DNA of 57,015 nucleotides from Treponema sp. (lineage in GTDB: Bacteria; Spirochaetota; Spirochaetia; Treponematales; Breznakiellaceae). The notes beneath the pieces were generated by a model. It was not told where the DNA came from. It saw nothing but the letters and a program-made list of their open reading frames with translations, and did not search any database. The DNA is taken from positions 1-57,015 of the forward strand of contig WQSN01000010.1 of assembly GCA_009787835.1 (NCBI GenBank). Reading direction: 5' to 3'. The position numbers and the translations under genes are program-made. Positions 1-8,834 of the stretch are shown piece by piece (positions within the stretch are counted from its first letter, which is position 1; each line of letters begins with the position of its first letter).

Positions 1-210
1 TGGGGGTGAGGATACTTAAAAAAATATTTTAAAGTGTAAAAATTCGTTTGGTTATATTTAATAATGTGAATAAATTAACGATTAACACAGGCAGGCTGCG
101 TTTTAACATTTATTGAATATTTTATGGATTAGGTTTGAAACTTTGGAATAAAGAATAAAACCTACTTGCGAATAAACAGATGCTTGCAGCAAACAGATAA
201 ATAATATACA

Positions 211-1113
211 GTGCATAAGGAGACAACACCTACGGACAATGTGAATGACAAAAGCCAAAGTAAGCTTAACTGGCACCCTGCCTTTTTACAGGCAATGCAG
301 CAGGAACTATTTGACTGGAAAGACCTGCTCGAATTCAAGTACGAGTATCAGCTTACATCAGAACCTCTGCGTATCGACCTGCTTATCATCAAAAAACCCA
401 AAGATATTTTCATCGAAAAAAACATAGCACGCATATTCAGAACCGACAACATATTTGAGTATAAAAGCCCTGAGGACTATGTATCTGTCAAAGACTTTCT
501 GAAAGTCTACGCATACGCAAACCTCTATGCCGCTATTACACCCGAAATTGATCTGTCCAGCATTACCCTCACATTTGTAGAGAGCAGGTATCCTCGTAAA
601 CTGATTGAGTATTTAAAGACCGTTCGCGGGTATGGAATAACAGAAGTATCACCCGGTATATATCAGGCAGAAGGCGATTACATACCAATACAGATAATAG
701 AATCGAAGAAGCTGTCAGCCAGTGAGAATATATGGCTGAATTCATTGACAAACAACTTGGAAATAGGCAATGCCGGTGTTATAATGAAAGAGAAGCGGGA
801 GAAGATAAGAGAACTAAGCGCATATCTGGAAGTGATACTACAGGCGAATTCAAAAGTATTTTTGGAGGTATATAAAATGTCAAACGCAATGACCTTTGAG
901 GAAGTATTTACCGAAGCCGGAATAATTCCCGAATGGATAGAGAGGGGTAGAAAAGAAGGGATTAAGCTAGGTATGGAGAAAGGTATGGAGAAGGGTAGAG
1001 AACAAGGTAGAGAACAAACAGTACGGAATCTATATTCAATGGGAATGTCCGCAGAGAAGATTGCCCAGGCTACAGAACTGCCTTTAGAGAAAGTACGCGC
1101 TCTCGCCAATTAA
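211..1113 (+). CDS. Rpn-like PD-(D/E)XK nuclease family protein
   Basis: The 300-residue protein matches from memory a family common in treponemes, related to recombination-promoting nuclease/putative transposase (Rpn) proteins. The nuclease-type core is visible near the N-terminus: RIDLLII supplies an acidic residue and FEYKSPEDY supplies the E-x-K motif, followed by a helical DFLKVYAYANLY segment. The C-terminus is a charged, repetitive region (GMEKGMEKGREQGREQ) and a short helical hairpin resembling the tail of other Rpn proteins. The start is uncertain. GTG at 211 has no ribosome-binding site; GTG at 241 begins with NDKSQSKLNW, as many relatives seem to, but the AAGGAG at 217-222 lies 18 bases away. 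It stands alone, and whether it acts on DNA here is not shown. Confidence 0.7.
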   Translation: MHKETTPTDNVNDKSQSKLNWHPAFLQAMQQELFDWKDLLEFKYEYQLTSEPLRIDLLIIKKPKDIFIEKNIARIFRTDNIFEYKSPEDYVSVKDFLKVYAYANLYAAITPEIDLSSITLTFVESRYPRKLIEYLKTVRGYGITEVSPGIYQAEGDYIPIQIIESKKLSASENIWLNSLTNNLEIGNAGVIMKEKREKIRELSAYLEVILQANSKVFLEVYKMSNAMTFEEVFTEAGIIPEWIERGRKEGIKLGMEKGMEKGREQGREQTVRNLYSMGMSAEKIAQATELPLEKVRALAN

Positions 1114-1135
1114 AAAAATAACTTCGAATAATATT

Positions 1136-1164
1136 TTGTTTTTTTACGTTTTTTGTGATATTAT
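1136..1164 (+). promoter_or_regulatory. Putative sigma-70-type promoter for the repeat protein
   Basis: TTGTTT at 1136-1141 and TATTAT at 1159-1164 are separated by 17 bases. The predicted transcript would start around 1171, only a few bases before the GGAGG ribosome-binding site of the next gene. AT-rich surroundings make a chance match possible. Confidence 0.35.
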
Positions 1165-1184
1165 GTTTTATATGGAGGAAAAAT

Positions 1185-2813
1185 ATGTTTCATAAAATTC
1201 GTATTTTATTAATTATCGCAAGTTTTTTTTGTGTTATTACGGGAGGTATCTTTGCTCAGCAAGTACGTGAACTGCGCACAGGAACAACAGTTAACGGAAA
1301 CCTTCGCGAGGGAGAAGAGGTTTGGTATAGTGTCCGCCCGACTGGAAACGGTGTTCTCATTGTAGAAACATTGGGGGAAAAGGACACCTATCTGGAAGCT
1401 TATGACTCTTCCTATAACATGATTATCGAAAACGATGATGGCGGCGAGAATTATAATGCACGTATTTCCATAATGGCAGATACCAGCCGGACTTATCTTT
1501 TTAAATTACGTTATTTATATAATGGTGAGAGCGGACCTTATAGTATCCGTGCGAATATGAGTTCTGTTTCGGAACTGCGATTGGATTCCTGGGTTTCCAG
1601 AAATCTCAACGGCGGGGAAGAGCAGTGGTTCAGTTTACGTCCTTCAGGAGCCGGTCTTTTAATCGTGGAAACATCCGGCGATCTTGATACTTTTCTTGAA
1701 GTTTATGGCTCTTCAAATAATTTACTTGCATCAGATGATGACAGCGGTGAAAATTACAATGCGCGGCTTACATTATTATCTGAAGCCGGGCGGACTTATT
1801 TCATTAAAGTACGCAGTACAGGCGGATCCGGAACAGGACCTTATCGTGTCCGCGCGTTAATGGGCGCTATTTCAGAACTGCGGATGGATGCCTGGGTTTC
1901 CAGGAATCTGGGTTATGGAGATGAACATTGGTTCAGTATACGCCCATCGGGAACCGGACCTTTGTTAGTGGAAACATCGGGAGAACTTCACACCCGTCTG
2001 ACAGCTTACGGCTCATCTATGGAATATTTATTAGAAAATGACGGCAGTACAAATTCCAATAAAGCCAAACTGGAATTTTTGGGAGAGGCCGGTAAAACTT
2101 ATTATGTTAAAATGAACAGTCCCGGAAGTTACGGAGGCGGTTATAATATACGCGCCATCGCAGGTTCTGTATCAGAACTGCGAATGGGATCCTGGGTATC
2201 CGGTAATCTTCAGGGAGCGGAAGTCCGCTGGTTCAGTGTCCGTCCTTCATCAGCCGGTGTATTGATTGTAGAAACATCAGGAAACGCTGATACATATCTG
2301 CAAATTTATGATTCTTCCGGCGCTTATATAAGCGAAAATGATGATGGCGGAACAGATTATAACGCGCGCCTGGAGATTTTCAGTGAAGTAAACAAATCCT
2401 ACATTGTTAAATTATCACAATTGGGGAACGAACCAATCTCATATCGTATACTGGCAAGTTTTGAATCTATTCCGGCTGACGCGGGGAACACTACGCGCGC
2501 CCGTGCTGTTCAGATAAGACCTACGGACGCAGTTCAGGTTTTCTTCCGTTCATCTGAGGAATCCCGCTGGTTCCGCTACGATGCATCCGCCAGAACCATG
2601 TTAACAATATATACCAGCGGAAATATGGATACTGTACTGGTTCTATACGATGGTCAGGGGCGTCCAATCGCGGAAAACGATGATTATAACGGCAACAATA
2701 ACGCTTATATTTCTGAAACCTTAAATTCAGGAACTGTATATATTGAAGTCAGAACATTCGGTGGTCAGATGGGGCGTACTACTCTCAACATTGAAGCGTG
2801 GCAGCGGCAGTAA
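1185..2813 (+). CDS. Secreted protein of five pre-peptidase C-terminal (PPC)-like repeats
   Basis: The ATG at 1185 is chosen because TGGAGG lies at a good distance and the protein then begins with a signal peptide (MFHKIRILLIIASFFCVITG, cleavage near FAQ). The remaining ~520 residues are five repeats of about 100 residues. The first four open with ELRTG, ELRLDSWVS, ELRMDAWVS or ELRMGSWVS and contain W[FY]S[VLI]RP, [LI][LI]VET and DxxLxxYxSS, followed by acidic turns such as ENDDGG. The fifth is more divergent (RWFRYDAS, MDTVLVLYDGQG). This is the pattern of PPC beta-sandwich domains, usually appendages of secreted enzymes, but no catalytic domain is attached here. Acidic loops could bind calcium (inference). 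It converges with ilvN, with one base between the stop codons. Confidence 0.8.
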   Translation: MFHKIRILLIIASFFCVITGGIFAQQVRELRTGTTVNGNLREGEEVWYSVRPTGNGVLIVETLGEKDTYLEAYDSSYNMIIENDDGGENYNARISIMADTSRTYLFKLRYLYNGESGPYSIRANMSSVSELRLDSWVSRNLNGGEEQWFSLRPSGAGLLIVETSGDLDTFLEVYGSSNNLLASDDDSGENYNARLTLLSEAGRTYFIKVRSTGGSGTGPYRVRALMGAISELRMDAWVSRNLGYGDEHWFSIRPSGTGPLLVETSGELHTRLTAYGSSMEYLLENDGSTNSNKAKLEFLGEAGKTYYVKMNSPGSYGGGYNIRAIAGSVSELRMGSWVSGNLQGAEVRWFSVRPSSAGVLIVETSGNADTYLQIYDSSGAYISENDDGGTDYNARLEIFSEVNKSYIVKLSQLGNEPISYRILASFESIPADAGNTTRARAVQIRPTDAVQVFFRSSEESRWFRYDASARTMLTIYTSGNMDTVLVLYDGQGRPIAENDDYNGNNNAYISETLNSGTVYIEVRTFGGQMGRTTLNIEAWQRQ

Positions 2814-2814
2814 A

Positions 2815-3312
2815 CTAACCGCTGATCGTTAGTTGATTTTGCCCGCGCTCCAGCGCGACAAGGCCGGTGCGGGTAAGCTCAAGGATTCCGTAGGGACGCA
2901 GCAATAACAGAAAACCGTTTAATTTTTCCAGATTGCCGGTTGCTTCCACCGTGATTGTGGACTGGGAAACGTCTACAACACGGGCGCGGAAAATACCGGC
3001 TATTTCAAGAACAGCGGGACGGTTTTTTTCATCTACGCCGATTTTTATCAGCATTATCTCCCGCCGTAAACAGGACGCGTCCAGTTCTTTAATGGCGATT
3101 ACATCAATAAGTTTGCTTAATTGTTTTATTATTTGTTCCAGCACCCGTTCATCTCCGCTAACCGCGATTGTCATGCGCGAAATTAAAGGGTCTTCAGTTT
3201 CGCCTACTGTCAGGCTGTCAATATTATATCCCCTGCGGCTGAAAAGACCGGATACCCTGCTGAGCGTTCCGGCTCTGTTTTCAACCAAAACCGATACAAT
3301 ATGCTGATTCAC
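2815..3312 (-). CDS. ilvN: Acetolactate synthase small (regulatory) subunit
   Basis: The 165-residue product has the length and order of IlvN/IlvH. An N-terminal ACT domain (HIVSVLVENRAGTLSRVSGLF, with RRGYNIDSLTVG) is followed by the C-terminal domain of the small subunit. In the family it binds the catalytic IlvB/IlvI subunit and confers valine feedback inhibition in branched-chain amino acid synthesis. The start is GTG at 3312, overlapping the TGA of the upstream lipoprotein gene by four bases (GTGA), which implies translational coupling. No large subunit is present in the window, so the partner must lie elsewhere. Being the second cistron behind an envelope lipoprotein is unusual for this gene. 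Confidence 0.93.
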   Translation of the reverse strand: MNQHIVSVLVENRAGTLSRVSGLFSRRGYNIDSLTVGETEDPLISRMTIAVSGDERVLEQIIKQLSKLIDVIAIKELDASCLRREIMLIKIGVDEKNRPAVLEIAGIFRARVVDVSQSTITVEATGNLEKLNGFLLLLRPYGILELTRTGLVALERGQNQLTISG

Positions 3313-3881
3313 TTTTTGGATGAAGACGCTGTAGCCGCGCCGGAAATTTTTTCGTTTATGCTGCTAATCGAGGAACGGGCTCTTCTTGAATTGTCCAGCG
3401 CATCCTGATAGCTGCCCTGGTTATGGTCTGATTCCGCTCTGTCAACGGTATTGCTTGCGTTTGTGAATTCACGCCCCAGATCGTCATAATTCAGATCCAG
3501 CAGTGAATAACGCGCGCCGTTAATATTTCTTTCGGTTTCGTCAAGTGAATCCCTTAAACCGCGCAGCATGGCTGTAGATTCATCTTTTGCCCTTACCGCC
3601 GCAGCTTTTCCGTCGATTATTGCCTTTTCAGCCGCAGATACCGCTTCCGCGGCATGGGTTTTGGCAGCGTCATATTGTTTTGAATCCGCCGATTCCTGCA
3701 TTCGTTTAAGCGCATCCCTTGCCCGCGCAAGTGTAGTGCCGGCGTATAAAACAGCGTCTTCATCATTTTCAGCTTTAAAAACAGCTTCGCGCGCGCTGTC
3801 CATTTCCGCTATTGGCGGCTTTGCGCATCCCGTAATAACCGCTAAAAATATACAAAAAGCAAAAATATATTTAATCTTCAT
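3309..3881 (-). CDS. Lipoprotein with DUF4398-like helical domain
   Basis: The ATG at 3881 is preceded by AGGAG five bases away, so the in-frame GTG two codons upstream is not used. The protein (~190 residues) starts with a lipoprotein signal (MKIKYIFAFCIFLAVITGC), with the lipobox cysteine near residue 19. The mature part is alanine-rich and helical, with repeated A-x-x-A-L-x-x-A patterns (ARDALKRMQESADSKQYDAA, AAEAVSAAEKAI), resembling DUF4398 lipoproteins that I recall from spirochaetes and Gram-negatives. A structural or scaffolding role at the outer membrane or periplasm is plausible but not shown. Its stop codon overlaps the ilvN start. Confidence 0.75.
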   Translation of the reverse strand: MKIKYIFAFCIFLAVITGCAKPPIAEMDSAREAVFKAENDEDAVLYAGTTLARARDALKRMQESADSKQYDAAKTHAAEAVSAAEKAIIDGKAAAVRAKDESTAMLRGLRDSLDETERNINGARYSLLDLNYDDLGREFTNASNTVDRAESDHNQGSYQDALDNSRRARSSISSINEKISGAATASSSKK

Positions 3882-4034
3882 AAGCACTCCTGTATTAATT
3901 CTAATACATTGATATAAATTTTTCCATAATGTGAAAAAAATGAATAAAAAATTAATATTTTTGGTTAAAATATTAATTAATTTTAGCTAAATACCCCTTG
4001 ATTAATATCACTCCACGTTTTACTTTCAATATAT

Positions 4035-4442
4035 ATGGTTATTATCAGGCTGTTAAGACCCGGGCTTTTGCTGTACGAGGTTATCAGGGTTTTAATTTTG
4101 GCTATTTACTCATTAATTGAGCCTGTTGATTATACCGGTTTCCCAAGATTTGTATTCATCGTATCAGGAGCTGTTTTCCCGATTATGGCATTGTTTATAT
4201 GGATTGATATTGATCGTTATAAAGCTTACATTCCGCTGTTTATCGCGGGAAAATGCGTCAATCTTCTTCCTCTGTTGATTTTATGTTTTTCCATGAACCT
4301 TAAATTGGCAGAGGGAATAAGCCAGCCGGGAGCCGAACTGAATATTCTGCTCCTTGGCGATCTGTTTGCCATGGCCGGAATTTTACTTATTAAAAAATAT
4401 AAAGATAAGCTGACAAAAACACAGGTTTTGGAGGATAAGTAA
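4035..4442 (+). CDS. Small integral membrane protein of unknown function
   Basis: The 135-residue protein has about four hydrophobic segments (VIRVLILAIYSLI, FVFIVSGAVFPIMALFIW, YIPLFIAGKCVNLLPLLILCF, ILLLGDLFAMAGILLI) and a basic C-terminal tail. I do not recognise a family. No clear ribosome-binding site precedes ATG 4035, so the start is uncertain. Its TAA overlaps the ATG of the ParA-like ATPase by one base (TAATG), so the two are probably translationally coupled and may work together. The preceding non-coding stretch contains an AT-only perfect inverted repeat (3952-3961/3967-3976). Confidence 0.6.
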   Translation: MVIIRLLRPGLLLYEVIRVLILAIYSLIEPVDYTGFPRFVFIVSGAVFPIMALFIWIDIDRYKAYIPLFIAGKCVNLLPLLILCFSMNLKLAEGISQPGAELNILLLGDLFAMAGILLIKKYKDKLTKTQVLEDK

Positions 4443-5587
4443 TGCGTGTTATTCCGGTAGCCAGCGGAAAGGGAGGAGTAGGTAAATCCCTGGTCGCGGC
4501 AAATTTGGGGATTGCGTTCGCGCAGGCGGGACAGAGAGTAGTATTGGCCGATCTTGATCTTGGAGCGTCGAATTTGCATTTGGTCTTGGGACACCAGGCG
4601 CCTCAAATGGGTATTGGGACATTTTTAAATAATATTAAATCCAATCTTGGCAGCGTAATTGTCAACACTGATATCAGAGGTTTAAGATTCATCCCCGGCG
4701 ACAATGAGATACCAGGAACCGCCAATCTGTCCTTCTTCCAGCGTAAAGCGCTTGTTAAACAGCTTCTCTCGTTAAAAGATGATACCGATGTTCTTATCCT
4801 GGATCTTGGTGCGGGAACGCATCAGTCCATTTTGGATTTTTTCCTGCTTTCCAACCAGGGCGTGGTTGTTTCGGCTCCGGCAGTGACAGCGGTTCTTAAC
4901 GCTTATGTGTTCCTGAAAAACGCGGTATTCCGCCTTATGTTCAATTCCTGCAGCAAAGGCTCGAACGCCCGTGCGTATCTGGAAAAAATCCGCAAAGACG
5001 GCGCGGGCCACCAGAAATTATACATTCCCAAAATACTGCCGTATATACAAAAAATTGACATCGCGTCCTATAATAAATTTGTATCGCGGCTTGATTCTTT
5101 GCATCCTCGGCTGATTATGAATTTAATTGATGATCCCAAAAACGCGGATGTCGCCATGAAGATACGGCGCTCATGCGAGGAATACCTGGATCTTAAAATA
5201 GAGCATCTTGGCATTATTTACCGCGATGTAATTCAGGATACCGCGCTCGCGTCAAGATTACCCATAACTCTATATAAACCGCAGTCGATTTTATCGCAGG
5301 CCATTTACAGGATTGCCGAAAAAATCCTGCAAAGCCCTGAAGACAATTATTCTCCGGATGACAAGCAGATTGAGGAAAGTTTTCAGGAAGCGGGTCAGGA
5401 AGCGGAAAATGACTTTGATACTAAAATGGAATATATCGAGGATCTGCTTCATTCGGGCGCCATGAGCCAGGGTGATTTAATAGAAACCATCAAATCCCAG
5501 CAGATTGAAATTTCCAAGATTAAAAAAGAAAACAATTTTTACAAGTTAAAATTAACCCGCGCCATGCAGCAGGGTTATAAGGTTTAA
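4442..5587 (+). CDS. MinD/ParA-family P-loop ATPase
   Basis: The protein opens with a deviant Walker A motif (GKGGVGKS), followed by a switch-I-like DLDLGASNLH and a Walker-B-like LILDLGAG, the signature of the SIMIBI class MinD/ParA/FlhG ATPases that dimerise on ATP and position cellular structures. At 381 residues it is longer than MinD (~265). The extra C-terminal part (about 290-381) is acidic and then helical, ending in EISKIKKENNFYKLKLTRAM, probably a coiled coil. No FlhF neighbour is present, so assignment to flagellar placement is not supported. It sits between a membrane protein gene (1-base overlap) and lgt (5-base gap), which suggests an envelope-related role (inference). Confidence 0.8.
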   Translation: MRVIPVASGKGGVGKSLVAANLGIAFAQAGQRVVLADLDLGASNLHLVLGHQAPQMGIGTFLNNIKSNLGSVIVNTDIRGLRFIPGDNEIPGTANLSFFQRKALVKQLLSLKDDTDVLILDLGAGTHQSILDFFLLSNQGVVVSAPAVTAVLNAYVFLKNAVFRLMFNSCSKGSNARAYLEKIRKDGAGHQKLYIPKILPYIQKIDIASYNKFVSRLDSLHPRLIMNLIDDPKNADVAMKIRRSCEEYLDLKIEHLGIIYRDVIQDTALASRLPITLYKPQSILSQAIYRIAEKILQSPEDNYSPDDKQIEESFQEAGQEAENDFDTKMEYIEDLLHSGAMSQGDLIETIKSQQIEISKIKKENNFYKLKLTRAMQQGYKV

Positions 5588-5592
5588 ATATT

Positions 5593-6627
5593 ATGCCGCT
5601 TGCAGTTCATTTTCCTGAATGGCTTAAACCAGAAGTAATTCCCGGTCTGCCTGTCCGCTGGTACGGGATTATGTATGTAGTCGCGTTTGGCATCGCGTAT
5701 CTATTGTACCGCAGGCAAATCAGGGAAAGGCGCTTTCCAATGTCAGATAACGATCTTTCCGGTTTATTCACCTGGGGTATACTGGGATTGATTATAGGGG
5801 CGCGGATATTCTCAACTCTAATTTATGACACAAGCGGCATTTACCTCAGACAGCCCTGGCTCATTTTCTGGCCTTTCCGTAACGGGCAGTTTACCGGTCT
5901 TCAGGGGATGAGTTACCATGGCGGCGCTTTTTTCGGAGCGTTATCCGTATTTATTTTCGCAAAGGTCAGACGTTTCAGTTTCCGGGAACTCAGTGATATG
6001 TTTGTCGCCGGTATCCCTTTGGGTTATACCTTCGGGCGGCTTGGTAATTTTATTAATGCCGAGCTTGTTGGCAGGGTCACAGCCAGTCCCATCGGGATGA
6101 TTTTTCCTCACGCGGCAAAGCTTCCCGCCAGTGAGAGCTGGGTGCAGGAAATCGCCGCGAAAACCGGAGTTGTCATTTCCGGGGCGTATGTTAATCTGCC
6201 GCGCCATCCGTCTCAACTCTACGAAATGCTTTTTGAAGGCATTATTCTCTGGGCTATTATCTGGTTTTTCCGCAGCCGCAAACCTTTTAAAGGGTTTTTG
6301 GTAGGACTTTATTTTATTGGTTACGGTTTTTTCCGGTTTTTTATCGAATACTTCCGCGAACCGGACGCGGAACTGGGTTATCCCATTGAATTTGTAAAAA
6401 GCACGCTTCCCGCCGCATACAGCCATCCTCCCTTCAGTTTTACTACGGGGCAAATTCTCTGCTTTATTATGATAATGTCCGGTATAGTCTGGCTAATCAT
6501 CGCGTCGCGTCTGCCCAACAGGGAAGTTACCTATGTTTACAGTGAAGCGAAAGAAGTTTTTATTAATAAAGGCGAATCTTCCGCGGAACGCAATAAACGC
6601 CGTAAATTGCGGAAAAAACTGCGTTAG
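5593..6627 (+). CDS. lgt: Prolipoprotein diacylglyceryl transferase
   Basis: This inner-membrane enzyme transfers diacylglycerol from phosphatidylglycerol to the lipobox cysteine of prolipoproteins. Family hallmarks are present: PVRWYGIMYVVAF near the N-terminus, MSYHGGAFFG, the signature GRLGNFINAELVGR, RHPSQLYE and late membrane segments (YFIGYGFFRFFIEYFREPD). The 344-residue length is a little above the usual 260-300 because of an internal loop (about 165-205) and a basic C-terminal tail (NKRRKLRKKLR). Third gene of an operon with the membrane protein and ParA-like ATPase. It fits the large number of lipoproteins encoded nearby. Confidence 0.96.
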   Translation: MPLAVHFPEWLKPEVIPGLPVRWYGIMYVVAFGIAYLLYRRQIRERRFPMSDNDLSGLFTWGILGLIIGARIFSTLIYDTSGIYLRQPWLIFWPFRNGQFTGLQGMSYHGGAFFGALSVFIFAKVRRFSFRELSDMFVAGIPLGYTFGRLGNFINAELVGRVTASPIGMIFPHAAKLPASESWVQEIAAKTGVVISGAYVNLPRHPSQLYEMLFEGIILWAIIWFFRSRKPFKGFLVGLYFIGYGFFRFFIEYFREPDAELGYPIEFVKSTLPAAYSHPPFSFTTGQILCFIMIMSGIVWLIIASRLPNREVTYVYSEAKEVFINKGESSAERNKRRKLRKKLR

Positions 6628-6715
6628 GATATTTTACGTATAGATAATTAATGTACTTGATAAAAAACTGCCGTTTCAGTAATATGAAAGCATATAACAA
6701 TTGGAGGATCAAATT

Positions 6716-6961
6716 ATGGATTTATCAATGACATTTAAAGCTATGTTTCAGCAAGGTGAAATTATCAATATAATCACCATGGGCGTAATTTTCATTTTGA
6801 TATTATTTATTCTGTCAAAGCTTGACAGATTCGACAAGGTTTCCGACAATAATACCCGCACAAACAACCAGCCGGCTCTTGCCGCAGTCCGTACCGGAGA
6901 TACCCCTGAGATTACAGCAGCCATCAGCGCCGCTGTAAATGAATACAGAAAAAATAAATAA
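6716..6961 (+). CDS. Oxaloacetate decarboxylase gamma-type (OadG-like) small membrane subunit
   Basis: The ATG at 6716 is preceded by GGAGG at 6702-6706. The 81-residue protein has one strong membrane helix (IITMGVIFILILFILSKL) followed by a polar, proline- and alanine-containing tail ending in EITAAISAAVNEYRKNK. This is the architecture of OadG/sodium-pump decarboxylase gamma chains, which anchor the carboxyltransferase subunit; the ending resembles the AAISAAVxxY tails of that family. It lies 22 bases upstream of the biotin carboxyltransferase gene, its expected partner. No beta (OadB) ion-pumping subunit is in the window. Confidence 0.75.
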   Translation: MDLSMTFKAMFQQGEIINIITMGVIFILILFILSKLDRFDKVSDNNTRTNNQPALAAVRTGDTPEITAAISAAVNEYRKNK

Positions 6962-6983
6962 TCTTAATTAAAGGAAGGAAAGA

Positions 6984-8750
6984 ATGCCAAAAGTAAAATT
7001 AACCGATCTGGTGCTCCGGGACGCGCATCAATCACTGTTTGCTACCCGCATGGTTACTGCGGATATGCTGCCGATTTGCGATAAGCTCGACAAAGCGGGC
7101 TTTTTTGCTCTGGAAGCGTGGGGTGGGGCTACATTTGACTCCTGCATCCGGTTCCTGAACGAAGATCCCTGGGAGAGGCTGAAAAAACTAAAAGCTGCCC
7201 TGCCAAATACAAAAATAATGATGCTGCTGCGGGGACAAAATTTATTAGGTTACCGGCACTATGCCGATGACGTTGTAGCAAAATTTGTTGAATACGCGGC
7301 TAAAAACGGAATAGATGTTTTCCGTATTTTTGACGCTGTAAATGATCCCCGTAATTTCAAAGCCGCGACCGAAGCCGCAAAGAAAACCGGCAAGCATATT
7401 CAGGCGACAATTTCATACGCGGTAACTCCCTTTCACACAATAGAAAAATACGCTGAATTCGCCAAACAGCTTGTTGATATCGGCGCGGATTCAATCTGTA
7501 TTAAAGATATGGCTGGTCTTCTTAAACCGTATGAAGGTTATGATCTTGTAAAAGCTATAAAGAAAGTGACAAGCCTTCCTGTCGAAATCCACACCCATGC
7601 CACAACCGGAATGTCCGTAGCTACTTTAACCAAGTGCGCCGAAGCGGGAGCGGAGATTCTTGATACTACAATTTCTTCAATGTCCATGGGTACAAGCCAC
7701 AGTCCGACAGAAACAATGGTAGAAATTTTCAGAGGCACAGAATATGACACAGGACTGGACATTAATCTGCTGCTCGAAATCGCGGCCTATTTCCGCGAAG
7801 TGCGCAAGAATTACAAAAAATTTGAATCCAGTTTCCTCGGTGCGGATACCCGTATCCTGGTCAGCCAGGTTCCCGGCGGAATGTTAAGCAATATGGAAAG
7901 CCAGCTTAAAGAACAGGGCGCTGCAAACAAGATTGATGATGTATTAAAAGAAATCCCAATTGTTCAGAAAGACTCAGGCTATCCGCCGCTAGTTACGCCG
8001 ACAAGCCAGATTGTAGGAACACAGGCGGTATGGAATGTACTGTTCGGACGTTATAACAAACTTTCAGGCGAATTCCAGGATCTGGTCGCCGGTAAATACG
8101 GCGCCTGCCCCGCTCCAAAAAATCCCGATCTGGTAAAGAAGGCGTTAGAAGCCCTTAAGATGGAAAAGGAAATCACCTACCGGCCGGCGGATGATATTCC
8201 GGCTGAATACAGCAAGTTGGAAGAAGAAACCAAAAAATTACTCGGAACAGGCACTGTTACAACAGAAGATGTTCTTACCTACGCAATGTTCCCAAAAGTT
8301 GCCCCGGATTTCTTTAAAAAACGTTCCGAAGGGCCTGTTGTCTTTAAACCTGAAGCTGAAGCAGCCGCTCCTGCAGCGAAAGCCGCGGGCCAGGCGGAGA
8401 AGTACAATGTCAATGTAAACGGAACCAACTACTCGGTAGTTGTGTCCCCGGCAGGAACTGTAGCAGCTACAGCGGTTACAGCTCCTGCGGCAAATGCAGC
8501 CCCGGCAGCCGCTGCTCCTGCGGCCGCGGTTCCTTCTGGCGGCGCGTCAGTTCTGGCTCCCCTTGCAGGCACTGTACTTCGCTATGTTGCGTCAGAAGGT
8601 GCGGATGTTAAAACAGGCGATACAGTAATAATTCTTGAATCCATGAAAATGGAACTGGAAATAAAATCTAACGCTACTGGCAAGATACATTTTATTGTTC
8701 CCACAGGAACCCAGGTTGTAGCTCAGCAGCCAATTGCGCAGATAGGATAG
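6984..8750 (+). CDS. oadA: Oxaloacetate decarboxylase alpha / pyruvate carboxylase B-type carboxyltransferase with biotinyl domain
   Basis: The protein starts with VLRDAHQSLFATRM, the metal-site and active-site signature of carboxyltransferase domains; CIKDMAG carries the carbamylated-lysine-type motif and IHTHATTG the metal-binding histidines. The conserved carboxylase domain follows. An alanine/proline-rich hinge (about 480-515) leads to a biotinyl domain with ESMKMELE, where the central lysine carries biotin. The 588-residue length is typical of OadA. The reaction is decarboxylation of oxaloacetate, or transfer of carboxyl to or from pyruvate, at the cytoplasmic face. Ribosome-binding site AAGGAAGG precedes ATG. 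With OadG upstream it forms a two-gene operon ending at a strong hairpin. With OadB elsewhere it may be a sodium pump; without it, a carboxyltransferase of another type. Confidence 0.9.
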   Translation: MPKVKLTDLVLRDAHQSLFATRMVTADMLPICDKLDKAGFFALEAWGGATFDSCIRFLNEDPWERLKKLKAALPNTKIMMLLRGQNLLGYRHYADDVVAKFVEYAAKNGIDVFRIFDAVNDPRNFKAATEAAKKTGKHIQATISYAVTPFHTIEKYAEFAKQLVDIGADSICIKDMAGLLKPYEGYDLVKAIKKVTSLPVEIHTHATTGMSVATLTKCAEAGAEILDTTISSMSMGTSHSPTETMVEIFRGTEYDTGLDINLLLEIAAYFREVRKNYKKFESSFLGADTRILVSQVPGGMLSNMESQLKEQGAANKIDDVLKEIPIVQKDSGYPPLVTPTSQIVGTQAVWNVLFGRYNKLSGEFQDLVAGKYGACPAPKNPDLVKKALEALKMEKEITYRPADDIPAEYSKLEEETKKLLGTGTVTTEDVLTYAMFPKVAPDFFKKRSEGPVVFKPEAEAAAPAAKAAGQAEKYNVNVNGTNYSVVVSPAGTVAATAVTAPAANAAPAAAAPAAAVPSGGASVLAPLAGTVLRYVASEGADVKTGDTVIILESMKMELEIKSNATGKIHFIVPTGTQVVAQQPIAQIG

Positions 8751-8757
8751 TTCCGGT

Positions 8758-8822
8758 AAAAACCACAGAAAAACACGGAGTTAGTCAAATTATTTAACTC
8801 TGTGCGGCTCTGTGGTTTTTTT
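8758..8822. terminator. Bidirectional hairpin terminator between oadA and the sigma factor
   Basis: A long imperfect hairpin pairs AAAACCACAGA with TCTGTGGTTTT and, inside it, CGGAGTTA with TAACTCTG. The plus-strand copy is followed by a T run (8816-8822) and the minus-strand copy by the complementary run, so it can end both convergent transcripts. The CCACAGA/CACGGAG wording resembles the short palindrome at 23539-23578, so it may belong to a dispersed palindrome family (inference). Confidence 0.8.
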
Positions 8823-8834
8823 ATTTGAGTGAAT

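Noticed and set aside
678-1109. A 143-residue reverse-strand open frame inside the Rpn-like gene
   Set aside because: It is antisense to a well-supported gene, has no ribosome-binding site, and its sequence mirrors the repeats of the real protein.
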